From Cherax quadricarinatus (Eukaryota; Arthropoda; Malacostraca; Decapoda; Parastacidae), in contig NW_027196445.1 of NCBI RefSeq assembly GCF_038502225.1, positions 1-64,000 of the forward strand: a DNA stretch of 64,000 nucleotides. The letters are read 5' to 3'. The notes under the pieces were generated by a model, which searched no databases, was not told the origin of the DNA, and was given only the letters and a program-made list of their open reading frames with translations. Below, piece after piece: positions 14,607 to 30,900 of the stretch. The translations under genes and the position numbers were made by a program. Each line of letters begins with the position of its first letter. The stretch's first letter is position 1.

Positions 14607-15255
14607 TAACTTGAGTAAAGTTACTGTTTGCTTTAAATAAAAACAGATATACAACTTAAACTATGATCAATTTCTCTATTATTAAGTAGTCTGTAAGCCA
14701 TTAATTTTAGTCTGGCCATAATGCCGTGGCATGATAGTGGCTCATTGCACTGCAACTCATTATTGTTACTACAGAATCTCAATGTAAACTTGCAAACAAG
14801 TAAAAATTGTATTTTATTGTACAGTGTAACGTGTAAATTACCCAGGATAACCCAGAAAAGGCAGTCAAAGTGGCTTATTTCCATTGGGCTGCCCAAAATG
14901 CCCTGCATAACCAGGGACTTTCATATGTCAATAATATCACCTTTTTCTGTACCAGTTGTAAACTATATTTAAATAAACTCAATTTTTATTTATATTTTAA
15001 GGGTTTCTCTCATTCCACAAAAGTGGAGATCCATCAGAAATCTACAATTACAAGCTAAGTTAACTTGTCATTATTATCTGCATTTTTTAATAATGCACAA
15101 ACGGTCAGTATCATTACAATATTGATATATAATCCTAGGTAATTTGCACACACGTTCTTATGTATGATAATTGTACTTGTGTGTACCTGTACCTTAATAA
15201 ACTTACAACACCTAAGTATCTTTATTTCAAAATGTTTCGCCAGCCAGTGGCTTTA

Positions 15256-15553
15256 AGATAAGATAAGATTTCGTTCGGATTTTTAACCCCGGAGGGTTAG
15301 CCACCCAGGATAACCCAAGAAAGTCAGTGCGTCATCGAGGACTGTCTAACTTATTTCCATTGGGGTCCTTAATCTTGTCCCCCAGGATGCGACCCACACC
15401 AGTCGACTAACACCCAGGTACCTATTTACTGCTAGGTGAACAGGACAACAGGTGTAAGGAAACGTGTCGAAATGTTTCCACCCGCCGGGAATCGAACCCG
15501 GGCCCTCCGTGTGTGAAGCGGGAGCTTTAGCCACCAGACCACCAGGCCACAAT
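15256..15553 (-). mobile_element. tRNA-derived SINE (tRNA-Val-like head)
   Basis: Read on the minus strand, it opens with a tRNA-like segment: a tggtctggtggctaaagc A-box region, 'cttcacac' in the anticodon loop position, and B box GGTTCGATTCC. A unique body with tttccattggggtcc (plus orientation) follows, ending in a short ttatc repeat. This is the standard pol III SINE layout. The head is closest in feel to tRNA-Val(CAC). It is not a functional tRNA gene because the acceptor stem does not pair and a SINE body is attached. Confidence 0.8.
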
Positions 15554-15904
15554 AATTCAATATTGTTTTAACTGATATCATGGATGGGCAGTTATATAAG
15601 GTTACATACAATTTTTAAATATAATGTGATGTGTGTTTATAAATAAATTAGTGAATCATTATACATTCCTATTGTGAAATATTTAATTTTTTAAATTTAG
15701 TGTTACATTAACGTTAAAAAAAATAACACTTTAATATATTATTAATACCAGAGGAAAGAAAAAGGTGTGAGGTCATTAAAATTGTTTAGTGGTGTAGATA
15801 CATATGAAATGATAATAATAATTATTTCTATAAGTACATGTACAAGGTATACAAGCCTAGCTGACATCAGTGACATTGTACTACTACAGTATATAGAAAG
15901 CCCC

Positions 15905-16085
15905 ATGTTATTCAGAGTATTTCGGGCAAATTAGGTTAATTTTGTCCCAGGATGCAACCCACACCAGTCAGCTAACACCCAGGAACCTGTTTTACTGCTA
16001 GGTGAACATGGACAGTAGGGGCTGTACCGGGGATCAACCCACAGACCTCAGTGTGTGAGCTAAGTGTGCTAGCAATGCAGGTACA
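15905..16085 (-). mobile_element. Diverged copy of the tRNA-Val-like SINE
   Basis: It shares 'cccacaccagtc', 'taacacccagg', 'tttactgctaggtgaac' and a decayed B-box region (ggggatcaaccc) with the copy at 15256-15553. Confidence 0.65.
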
Positions 16086-16299
16086 GGGCTGAATGAAGTT
16101 GTTGTATAAGAAAATGTCAGACTAGCACTCAGTATAACCTATCCAGATAATGTTAACTACTTGATATTTTCACCCGGTTCCTACCTATTTGAAGATTTAA
16201 AAAATTATAAAGGTTTCAGAATGTATGTGCAGTTTCTATGGATGGGTTAGAGATAAAAAAAAGTTATTAGGATAATCATTAATAAATTCCTGGTCATGG

Positions 16300-16372
16300 C
16301 AAATACCTGGAGTATACCTGGATAGGATTTCGGGGGTCAGTGCCCCTGCGGCCTGGTCTGTGACCAGTTTTT
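16300..16372 (-). mobile_element. Diverged LINE-A-like 3' end
   Basis: 'acctggagtatacctgg' and 'cggcctggtctgtgaccag' match the 3' terminus of LINE A in inverse orientation. Confidence 0.55.
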
Positions 16373-16564
16373 GGCTTTTTGTTTGTAACAACAAATAATA
16401 AGTAAAATAAAAAAAATTAAATTTAACAGTTACAAAAGTTATCACATGTTTATATTTAGGCAACTTACTCTAGTTATGAAAGTGTCTTTTAATGATTTAT
16501 TTAATATACAGTATTAAAAAACTTCAGAATCCTCCTGGCAAATTAAAAATAATGAATGTTTAAT

Positions 16565-16695
16565 AAGTAAGTAAGTTTATTCTGGTATACACAAATACAG
16601 TTACATAGATTATCATACATAGCAGCATAAGTGTAAAGTACCTAGGATAACCCAAAAAAGTCAGAGTGACTTATTTCCATTGGGGTCCTTTTACC
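16565..16695 (-). mobile_element. SINE core with (TTAC)n tail
   Basis: An aagtaagtaag run, then 'ggtatacacaaatacagtta', then 'cctaggataaccc' and 'tttccattggggtcc'. The inner part equals the body of the tRNA-Val-like SINE but the tail differs. An almost identical copy lies at 22755-22925. No tRNA head is attached. Confidence 0.65.
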
Positions 16696-16893
16696 TTGTT
16701 ATTATAATATAAAGGTGATAATATCTTATTATTATTCTATAAAGGAGATAACATCTTATTATCATACTATTAAGACTATCTACTACATGAGGTTCATTAA
16801 GACTATCTACAATACGAGGGTCATTACTAGGAATAAGGTAAAATTACACCTGTGTTAGCTAAAAAAATAAAAAATCATTCCCCTCCCTTTCTG

Positions 16894-17552
16894 TTTACCT
16901 GGAGTTTGCCTGGAGAGAGTTCCGGGGGTCAACGCCCCCGCGGCCCGGTCTGTGACCAGGCCTCCTGGTGGATCAGAGCCTGATCAACCAGGCTGTTGCT
17001 GCTGGCTGCACGCAAACCAACGTACGAGCCACAGCCCGGCTGATCCGGAACTGACTTTAGGTGCTTGTCCAGTGCCAGCTTGAAGACTGCCAGGGGTCTG
17101 TTGGTAATCCCCCTTATGTGTGCTGGGAGGCAGTTGAACAGTCTCGGGCCCCTGACACTTATTGTATGGTCTCTTAACGTGCTATTGACACCCCTGCTTT
17201 TCATTGGGGGGATGGTGCATCGTCTGCCAAGTCTTTTGCTTTCGTAGTGAGTGATTTTCATGTGCAAGTTCGGTACTAGTCCCTCTAGGATTTTCCAGGT
17301 GTATATAATCATGTATCTCTCCCTCCTGCGTTCCAGGGAATACAGGTTTAGGAACCTCAAGCGCTCCCAATAATTGAGGTGTTTTATCTCCGTTATGCGC
17401 GCCGTGAAGGTTCTCTGTACATTTTCTAGGTCGGCAATTTCACCTGCCTTGAAAGGTGCTGTTAGTGTGCAGCAATATTCCAGCCTAGATAGAACAAGTG
17501 ACCTGAAGAGTGTCATCATGGGCTTGGCCTCCCTAGTTTTGAAGGTTCTCAT
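16894..17552 (-). mobile_element. LINE family A, copy 2 (5'-truncated)
   Basis: A 207-codon frame (17552 to 16929) is nearly identical to the C-terminal two thirds of the frame at 262-1176: same RT C-terminus, same stop context, same 3' tail. It ends abruptly at 17552, where a different LINE C-terminus is joined. Confidence 0.85.
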
Positions 17553-17765
17553 TCATCAAACACCTTTTGGCACTCTTCTTGAACTGGTTGATGTTATGAC
17601 TGGCTTTGACATGTGCAGGCAGTCTTTTCCATTCCTTTATTGCTGTACAATAAAAGGTGTTTGAAGCCTTTATTGCTGTACAGTAAAAGGTGTTTGAAGC
17701 CTGGCCACTAATATACCTCATTCTGATTTGCACAGCCATACAGTATGGTTCATATGTTATCAAAT
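17553..17765 (-). mobile_element. C-terminal fragment of another LINE, with internal duplication
   Basis: The minus frame encodes 'IKEWKRLPAHVKASHNINQF' followed by KKSAKRCL, typical of the last residues of Jockey/CR1-type RT ORFs. A 33-bp segment (attgctgtacaataaaaggt...) is tandemly duplicated at about 17638-17703, giving two SNTFYCTAIK blocks. Confidence 0.6.
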
Positions 17766-18184
17766 ATAAAGATTAAAGATAAAGATACTTTACTTCAGCA
17801 TGATACAGTGTTTGTACAAAGGTGAATTACATTTAGGTATGCAAGCTGAAAAACCCCCCAATATGCAGAGCACTTCGGGCAAACTTAAGACTAACTTATG
17901 ATTAATACGTTAGCAGTTTTATTTGTATAATTGTAGCTACTTCACTCTCAGAGATTAAATGAAAAACCACTACAACCATGGATTGTTTCAGCACATTGTA
18001 CCTGTATGGTAGGTTACTAATGTTCAATACACTTAAAATGTACAAGTCTTACCTTATATAAAGTGTGCTGAATGCACACACTGACTGTAAAAGATGTAAT
18101 CTGAGAACTGTCATACCTATAAACAAGCAGCTATTAACCCATCCATTGTAAGGTTCATGTATATTTAAAAGAAATAAGGATTTT
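17766..18184. other. No recognisable gene
   Basis: It contains a fragment 'gcagagcacttcgggcaaac' that also occurs near 15910, so part is repetitive. Nothing coding. Confidence 0.45.
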
Positions 18185-18600
18185 TATTGTTTTAGTAGAC
18201 CACAGTATCATGCTCCTGAAACTAGAATATTATGGAATCTGAAGACATGGTCTTGCACAAGTCTTACCTTAATGGCAGACCCCAACATGTGACTTTTAAT
18301 AACAATACTTCATCAACTCTACATATCAACATAGGTTGCCATAGAGCAGCATTCTTGGCCCTATACTATTTCTCATCTACATTAGTGACCTTCCTAATGA
18401 CTCCCAGGAACTTAAACCAATTATGTTTGCAAATGTCAACTTTTGTCATCTTAAATTCAGGTCCAGCTGCCCTCAGCTACATTTAATGATGAGCTTGGAT
18501 AGATGGTTACTTGAATGACAACCAACAAACTCACTCAGTATTAACAAGACCTACATAATGTTTGGCAACAGAGCTTTGCATAACAAGGGGCTTGCTATAA
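18185..18600 (+). mobile_element. Eroded LINE RT palm relic
   Basis: Across frames one can read 'SSILGPILFLIYISDLPNDS' and then 'ELKPIMFA', the palm region just before the FADD of a Jockey/CR1-type RT, broken by stops and shifts. Confidence 0.6.
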
Positions 18601-19055
18601 AGTTGTTACAGTGTATATATGTCAGTCACCTTAATTGTATAATACTATTCTGTAATTCACTTTATAAAAATAACAATGTTTGTTTGGTTTATAGAAAAAT
18701 AATACACATTGAAAGGCAAGACGAGGGAAAATTCTCATGTATACTCCTTGACAGAAGAATAAAATTCACCTTTCACATCCAGCATAGACTTAAAAAAAAA
18801 AATCCGAAGTAGTGGGTATTCTTTCAAAAATGTTACTATGTACAGTGCCTCAAACATTATTATTCTGTACTCCTCTCTACTCTGTCCTTATCTCACTTAT
18901 ATGTACATAGGGATATACAACAGCAAATTACTTAGAAACCCATAATAACAAAAAAACTATTTATGAGAATAATCATTCAAATTCCAGACAACACACATAT
19001 CCACTTTGTAAGTTAAATTTTCTTAACATACAAAACATCCACATATACTACTGTG

Positions 19056-19057
<2 letters not shown>
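18601..19057. other. No recognisable gene
   Basis: AT-rich sequence. The small frames have no recognisable motifs. Confidence 0.5.
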
Positions 19058-22612
<3,555 letters not shown>

Positions 22613-22754
22613 ACACTCACACAAGATACAAATATAAACTCAGCCCTGAGGGCTGGGGAATGCAGAAGTATGTATATAGGTAAAGTACTACAATAGTTAT
22701 ACAAAGTTACTTGATTTATAAATAGTTACTGTTAAACAGTTATGAGAAATGGAA

Positions 22755-22925
22755 ATTAAGTAAGTAAGTAAGTAAGTTTATTCAGGTATACACAAATACA
22801 GTTACATAGAATTATCATACATAGCAGCATATGTGTAGAGAACCTAGGATAACCCAAAAAAGTCAGACAGTGACTTATTTCCATTGGGGTCCTTTATTCC
22901 ATTGGGGTCCTTTACGTACAGGTCC
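22755..22925 (-). mobile_element. SINE core with (TTAC)n tail, copy 2
   Basis: Starts with an (aagt)4 run, then 'ttattcaggtatacacaaat', and ends at 'tttccattggggtcc', which is itself duplicated at 22905-22921. Near-identical to 16565-16695. Confidence 0.7.
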
Positions 22926-23440
22926 TTTACGTACAGGTATAATAATGAAAGTACACTTGCAATTAGTAGGCCACTGTAATACCCATCTAAGCCTCCACTT
23001 AGGTCCTTTAGCACTCAGTTCAGAGATTGCTTCCTTGAAAGAGGTCTCCCAAGATCATAGACCTCAAACAGTGTCTGTGGCCAAGTCTCATCCTCTGCCT
23101 TTGGCTAAGGCCAGTAGACTGCTCACAGCAACAGCCTGGCTGATCAGGCAGGTACCAGACAAGCCTGCCCCATGACTGGGCTGCAGAAGTTTGAAAACTC
23201 TTGGCACCCTTCACAGGTGTATTAAAGGTAAGGCTTGGCCTGTTCTGCAGGGCCTCTCACTGTTAGGCTCAGCCCCTCTTGTTGGAGTAGCTATGTTGAC
23301 CCCAGGGAAAAGGAACTTGTATTACTTCCCCATTACATTCCTTCTTGGGTAGATGGGTTAGGTTAGAGCAACATCACATTGGTTACTAGTGGTCCGTTTA
23401 AGCTTAGTGCTGGCTCTCATTTTTATTGCCTCCTCTTCAG
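22926..23440 (+). other. Upstream region of the host gene, with a LINE-A-like relic
   Basis: 23095-23185 ('cagcaacagcctggctgatcag') is a diverged plus-strand LINE A 3' end. The stretch 23411-23440 is pyrimidine-rich and ends ttcag, a strong splice acceptor, so a 5' untranslated exon should exist further upstream. I cannot place it or a promoter. Confidence 0.45.
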
Positions 23441-23638
23441 GCAGACAACATGGAATTGGAAAATAAGGAAAACAACTCTGGTCAAGAAGAATTGGAGAAT
23501 GTGTCTAACCTCATCTCATCCTTGAGACGGCTTGAGATTGAGCATCTCACATCCCAGGACCTTCCAGAGTTAGAGCACTCCCTTGCACAGGTTACCTTAG
23601 ATGAACATGACATCCATGAAACCCCTTCAGAAGATAAG
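23441..23638 (+). CDS. Exon 1 (first coding exon)
   Basis: Acceptor ...tcctcttcag at 23440. ATG at 23450 in a good context (acaacATGG). Donor AAG|gtatat. It encodes residues 1-63, starting MELENKENNSGQEELENVSN and ending ETPSEDK. The coding part is 189 nt and leaves in phase 0. Only 9 nt precede the ATG, so a coding upstream exon cannot be excluded. Confidence 0.8.
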
Positions 23639-26600
23639 GTATATTTTGTCATTTAAATGGAGAAGTACTTAACAGAAAATGGCATGATTATACAGTGGTA
23701 CCTCGGGATACGAACAGCTCAAAACTCGAACAATTATGCAAGTGTATTTATGTAAGTGCTTTTGTAAGTGTATTTTTGGGGGTTTGAAATGGATTAATCT
23801 AATTTTCATTAGTCCTTGTGGGAACAAATTCATTCGGTGTCGGCATTCGAGCAGCCTTCTGGAATGAAATAAGTTCGTATCCCAAGGTACCACGGTAGTA
23901 TATAAAAAACTTCCTTAGGATTATCATCTTCAGAAGTTAATACTGTAACCCAAGATAACTCAAGAGAGCCAAGCAGTGCCACTTCTATTGGGGTGCTAAG
24001 GTTTTCTTCCCTAAACTGCTTAGTGTGTGTGTATTGAGTCTGCCTCATCCTCTTAGTAAGGAGTATATGCAATAGCAATTTTCGGATACTGTATTAGTGG
24101 TATTCATAATTTATTTTTGTATTCATATTAGGCAAAGAAACTTTCAAGTTCATCCAATTCTAATATAAAATTCAGTTTCCATGTATTGTATTAAGAGTGT
24201 ACTAGTCGTGCTTGAGAAAACTTCCTAAAATTCTTAGTTCTGTACTTTAGAAAGTTTGTAATTACCTTTTTGTAGCAACAGGAGGAAAGCTAAGTCTGTT
24301 GTGACACACTTTGTGTACCATACTAAATCCTCAATTTAATGGACCCTGATTTAATGGATTTTGAATTTAGTTGATAAAATCTGTGGCCAGACAATGTTCA
24401 GAATCAACAAAATCCATTAAATCCAGAATTGTTACATTCCATTTGGTAAAAGGATTTTGAATTTAATCCTTTTTTGTTCTTGTATTCAACAATACTCATT
24501 TTTGGTAACTTCTCAATTGCCCTGAAGCTAATCATGGTGCAAGATCTGCATTTTATAGAGTGAAACCAACTCCTCATCCTCAAGTAATAAGTCAGAGGGT
24601 GCTAACTCCTTCCCAAGGGAAGTGAGACATTGAGAAGTGAAGCAGTGTAGTTCCAGACTTGAGAGAGGGCATATCCCATTCATTCACAGTCACTTATGAA
24701 TAAGAATGGTGACTGGACCCACTTTCAAAAAATTAATAAAAAACTATGAAAGTTACGGCAAAAGTCACAAGAGCTAAAAAGTCTTAAAATTGGCCAATCC
24801 TTAACATAGTAGCACATAAAAATCCCTTGGTTATTTTTGATGATGAAAACCTAAAGGTTTACTGGGCAGTCTGATAAATACAGAATTGGCTGTTATAATC
24901 ATGAAAAAACAAATTATTCATTTAAATTTAATGGACAGTCGGCATTAATGGACATTCCTTCCCCTCTGTTAGTCTTTTAAATTGAGCTTTACCTAAGTGC
25001 CTATACCTAGTATCTGTCAGTAAAAAAAGGTGACTAATTGAATTCTGTGAATTTGAGGGGCTTATTGTCCATGTATTTTTTTAAAATGTATACTTTGGTT
25101 TACTTGCTAAAAAAATTTAATGCCATAAATGTTAATTTTAATCTTAATTTCTGTTGGTAAATATTTTAGCCTGTAAATTCAAACAGTTTTGTTTGCAGAA
25201 AGTGGAACATGACAACAAGGATAGAGATTATCTGCATGAGGAAAATGAAACTACTTTTAACAAGAAAGATGATGACAAAGAAATACCTAAAGAGAATGAT
25301 GATGATGAAGAAGAAAGTTTTTCATATGTGACTACAGAGAAGAGTAAGGTAATTCCAGAACAAAATGCTAGCCTTGAAGAGAAACAGAACAGCATCTCTA
25401 CTCCAACAAAAGAAGCTACACATGAGGTTTGTTGGACAGTAATGAATACTGTACATTGTTAATCTATGGGGTGAATATTATGCAGAGATTTCATAGTTTG
25501 TAGATTAGAGGGAGGTGCTGGGTTATTAAAAGTATTGAGGTGGTTTGGACATTTAGAGAGTATGAAGCAAAACAGGTTGACTTAGAAGGTGTATAAATCT
25601 GCAGTGGAGGGAAGGCATGGTAGGGGTAAAGAGGCTTTGTATACAAGGGGTTTAGACCCCCAACAGGCATGTGTGAGCATGTTATATAGGAGTGATTGGA
25701 GGCAAGTGGGTTTTATGACTTTGATATGCTGTTGGAATGTGAACCAAGTAACATTTATAAAGGGATACAGTGAAACCAGTTAGTGGGACTTGAGTCCTGG
25801 AGGTGGGAAGTGCAGTGTTTACAGTCTGAAGGAGGGATGGGGATATTTGCAGTTTGGAGGGGCAACTGAGATATAGTATTGATGTTACTCTGGCAAAACG
25901 GTGATGGAGTGAGTGATGCTGAAAATTTCTTTTTCGGGTCACCATGAATTGGTGGGAAATGGCTGGGGTGTTAAAAAAATAAGACTATAGAAAACAAGAT
26001 TTGGGTATGGGAAATCCATTGAGCAAATTTTAAACAACTTATGTTTGGTTTTCAATTTAAGTGTTTTGCATCTAGTAAAAAGAAAATAGACACCCGTCCA
26101 GGCAGTGTTGGGTTTATATTACTCACAATGTAGACTTTTAGTTTGCAGTTTATCTTAAAAAAATTAATATAAATAGTAATTTAATCTTTTGGTAAAAAAA
26201 TTTAACCTATAAATTCAAACAATTTGTTTTTCTCAGCAAGAGGAACATGGCAGCAAGGATAGAAATTCTCAGCATGAGGAAAATAAAAATACTTTTATTA
26301 AGAAAGATGATGACAAAGAAACATCTACAGAAAATGAAGAAAATTATTCAAATAAAACTACAGAGAAGAGTAAGGTAATTCCAGAACAAAATGCTAGCCT
26401 TGAAGAGAAATGGAACATCAACTCTACTCTAACCAAAGAAGAAGCTACACATGAGAAGGTTTGTTGGACATTCTTAACTTTTAGACAAATAACTTCAGTA
26501 ATTTTCTATTTTCTGTGTTTTACTGTTTATGTATGCTGTAATTTATGGAATATAATTTGCTAGTATTTCTCACAATTAGAGGTTACAGGATTTAGCTTCC

Positions 26601-26760
26601 ACCAGTCCCTTCTGAATAAACCTCATTCCATAAAATATTCCTTATTCATTGCAAATTTTACCTTGCAAATACTAAGTACAGTACATGGATTTGTTTTATA
26701 ATGTTGCACAAGTTAGTTACCATTTTGTCCTGGGCACATGTTGATTAGACACTAGGCCTG

Positions 26761-26797
<37 letters not shown>

Positions 26798-27895
26798 CAC
26801 CTATTTGTACTCACCTATTTGTGGTTGCAGGGGTCGAGTCATAGCTCCTGGCCCCGCCTCTTCACTGATTGCTACTAGGTCCTCTCTCTTCCTGCCCCAT
26901 GAGCTTTATCATACCTCGCCTTAAAACTAAGTATGGTTCCCACCTCCACTACTTCACTTTCTAGGCCATTCCACGGCCTGAACACACTATGACTGAAGAA
27001 ATACTTTCTAACATCCCTTTGATTCATCTGAGTCATCAACTTCCAATTGTGACCCCTTGTGTCTGTGTCCCATCTCTGGAACATCCCGTCTTTGTCCACC
27101 TTGTCTATTCCGCGCAGTATTTTATATGTCGTTATCATGTCTCCCCTGACCCTCCTGTCCTCCAGTGTCGTCAGGCCGATTTCCCTCAACCTTTCTTCGT
27201 AGGACAATCCCCGTAGCTCTGGAACTAACCTTGTCGCAAACCTTTGCACTTTCTCTAATTTCTTGATGTGCTTGATCAAGTGCGGGTTCCAAACAGGTGC
27301 TGCATACTCCAGTATCAGCCTGACATACACGGTGTACAGTGTCTTGAACGATTCCTTACTAAGGTTTCGGAACGCTGTTCTCAGGTTTGCCAGGCGCCCA
27401 TATGCTGCAGCAGTTATCTGGTTGATGTATGCTTCCGGAGACATGCGCGGTGTTATACTCACCCCAAGATCTTTCTCCTTGAGCGAGGTTTGCAGTTTTT
27501 GACCACCTAGCTTATACTCCGTCTGCGGTCTTCTGTGCCCCTCCCCAATCTTCATGACTTTGCATTTGGCGGGGTTAAATTCGAGAAGCCAGTTGCTGGA
27601 CCAGGTGTCCAGTCTGTCCAGGTCTCTTTGAAGTCCTGCCTGATCCTCATCTGATTTAGTTCTCCTCATTAACTTCACATCATCTACGAACAGGGACACT
27701 TCTGAGTCTAACCCTTCCATCATGTCGTTCACATATACCAAAAATAGCACTGTTCCTAGGACCGACCCCTGTGGGACCTCGCTCGTCACAGGTGCCCACT
27801 GTGATACCTCATCACGTACCATGACTCGTTGTTGCCTCCCTGTAAGGTATTCTCTGATCCATTGCAGTGCCTTCCAATTATATGTGCCTGATCCT

Positions 27896-27939
<44 letters not shown>

Positions 27940-30900
27940 TTTGTTTTAAACTGTGTTGATCATGCACTGTGTCTTGGAGAAGTGCTTTTGTTCTTTGAAA
28001 TGTGACTTTATCTAATGAGTCTACACATGTATCTAACAGCCAGTTTTATAATTTTTGTACTCTAAAAATGTGAACACTTCAACTGGCTCACTGATTAACA
28101 CCTTGTATAGGAATTGACTGAAATTTATTAAGTTACTATATTTGGTACTATATTTGGTAGTATATTGGTAGTAGGTTGGTAGACAGCAACCACCCAGGGA
28201 GGTACTACCGTCCTGCCAAGTGAATGTAAAACAAAAGCCTGTAATTGTTTTACATGATGGTAGGATTGCTGGTGTCTTTTGTCTGTCTCATAAATATGCA
28301 AGATTACAGGTATGTCTTGCTACTTCTACTTACACTTAGGTCACACTACACATACATGTACACATTTATTTATACACACTCATCTGAGTTTTATCTTAAT
28401 AGTTCTTGGTCTTATTACTTTTCCTTTTATATCCATGGGGAAGTGGAATAAGAATCTTTCCTCCGTAAGCCATGCGTGTTGTAAAAGTCAACTAAAATGC
28501 CGGGAACAATGGGCTAGTAACCCCTTTTCCTGTAAAGATTACTAAAAAGAATAAGAAGAAAATTGTCAAAGTGGGAAGTCTGAATGTGTGTGGATGTTGT
28601 GCAAATGATAAGAAAGACATGATTGTGGATGTTATGAATGAGAAGAAGCTGGATGTCCTGGCTTTAAGTGAAACGAAGCTGAAGGGGGTGGGAGAGTTTC
28701 AATGGAGAGGAATAAATGGGATTAGGTCAGGGGTTTCAAATAGTTAGAGCTAAAGAAGGAGTAGCAATAATGTTGAAGGATAAGCTATGGCAGGAAAAGA
28801 GGTGGATGTGAAAAGTGGGTTATAGTAAGCGTGTATGCACCTGGAGAAGAAAGAAGTGTAGAGGAGAGAGAGAGAGATTTTGGGAAATGCTGAGTGAATG
28901 CGTAGGAAGTTTTGAATCAAATGTGAGAGTAATGGTGGTTGGGGATTTCAATGCTAAAGTGGGTAAAAATGTTATGGAGGGAGTAGTAGGTAAATTTGGG
29001 GTGCCAGGGGTAAATGTAAATGGGGAGCCTTTAATTGAGCTATGTGTAGAAAGAGATTTGGTAATAATTAATACATATTTTATGAAAACCTGGAGTTTAC
29101 CTGGAGAGAGTTCCGGGGGTCAACGCCCCCGCGGCCCGGTCTGTGACCAGGCCTCCTGGTGCATCAGAGCCTGATCAACCAGGCTGTTGCTGCTGGCTGC
29201 ACGCAAACCAACGTACGAGCCACAGCCCGGCTGATCCGGAACTGACTTTAGGTGCTTGTCCAGTGCCAGCTTGAAGACTACCAGTGGTCTGTTGGTAATC
29301 CCCCTTATGTGTGCTGGGAGGCAGTTGAACAGTCTCGGGCCCCTGACACTTAATGTATGGAGGATAAATAAATATACAAGGTATGATGTAGCACGTAATG
29401 AAAGTAGTTTGTTAGATTATGTATTGGTGGATAAAAGGTTGATGGGTAGGCTCCAGGATGTACATGTTTATAGAGGGGCAACTGATATATCGGATCATTA
29501 TTTTGTTGTAGCTACAGTTAGAGTAAGAGGTAAATGGGAAAAGAGGAAGGTGGCAACAACAAGTAAGAGGGAGGTGAAAGTGTATAAACTAGGGGAGGAG
29601 GAAGTTCGGGGGAGATATAAGCGACTGTTGGCAGAAAGGTGGGCTAGTGCAAAGATGAGTAGTGGGGGGGTTGAAGAGGGTTGGAATAGTTTTAAAAATG
29701 CAGTATTAGAATGTGGGGCAGAAGTTTGTGGTTATAGGAGGGTGGGGACAGGTGGAAAGAGGAGTGATTTGTGGAATGATGAAGTAAAGGGTGTGATAAA
29801 AGAGAAAAAGTTAGCTTATGAGAGGTTTTTACAAAGCAGAAGTGTTATAAGAAGAGTAGAGTATATGGAGAGTAAAAGAAAGGTGAAGAGAGTGGTGAGA
29901 GAGTGCAAAAGGAGAGCAGATGATAGAGTGGGAGAGGCACTGTCAAGAAATTTTAATGAAAATAAGAAAAAATTTTGGAGTGAGTTAAACAAGTTAAGAA
30001 AGCCTAGGGAAAGTATGGATTTGTCAGTTAAAAACAGAGTAGGGGAGTTAGTAGATGGGGAGAGGAAGGTATTAGGTAGATGGCGAGAATATTTTGAGGA
30101 ACTTTTAAATGTTGAGGAAGAAAGGGAGGCGGTAATTTCATGTACTGGTCAGGGAGGTATACCATCCTTTAGGAGTGAAGAAGAGCAGAATGTAAGTGTG
30201 GGGGAGGTACGCGAGGCATTACGTAGAATGAAAGGGGGTAAAGCAGCTGGAACTGATGGGATCATGACAGAAATGTTAAAAGCAGGGGGGGATATAGTGT
30301 TGGAGTGGTTGGTACTTTTGTTTAATAAATACATGAAAGAGGGGAAGGTACCTAGGGATTGGCGGAGAGCATGTATAGTTCCTTTATATAAAGGGAAAGG
30401 GGACAAAAGAGATTGTAAAAATTATAGAGGAATAAGTTTATTGAGTATACCAGGAAAAGTGTATGGTAGGGTTGTAATTGAAAGAATTAGAGGTAAGACA
30501 GAATGTAGGATTGCGGATGAGCAAGGAGGTTTCAGAGTGGGTAGGGGATGTGTAGATCAAGTGTTTACATTGAAGCATATATGTGAACAGTATTTAGATA
30601 AAGGTAGGGAAGTTTTTATTGCATTTATGGATTTAGAAAAGGCGTATGATAGAGTGGATAGGGGAGCAATTTGGCAGATGTTGCAAGTATATGGAATAGG
30701 TGGTAAGTTACTAAATGCTGTAAAGAGTTTTTATGAGGATAGTGAGGCTCAGGTTAGGGTGTGTAGAAGAGAGGGAGACTACTTCCCGGTAAAAGTAGGT
30801 CTTAGACAGGGATGTGTAATGTCACCATGGTTGTTTAATATATTTATAGATGGGGTTGTAAAAGAAGTAAATGCTAGGGTGTTCGGGAGAGGGGTGGGAT

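Larger units (their letters stand above)
14190..14905 (-). mobile_element. Interrupted SINE core/tail copy
   Basis: 14195-14243 (gtacacataaatacagttac) and 14822-14905 (acccaggataacccagaaaa ... tttccattgggctg) match the two halves of the repeat that is intact at 22755-22925. About 580 bp of other sequence, including a perfect hairpin and an AAT-tailed repeat, lies between them. Confidence 0.45.

Noticed and set aside
15480..15553. A tRNA-Val gene on the minus strand
   Set aside because: The acceptor stem does not pair, and a SINE body with repeat tail follows; it is a SINE head.
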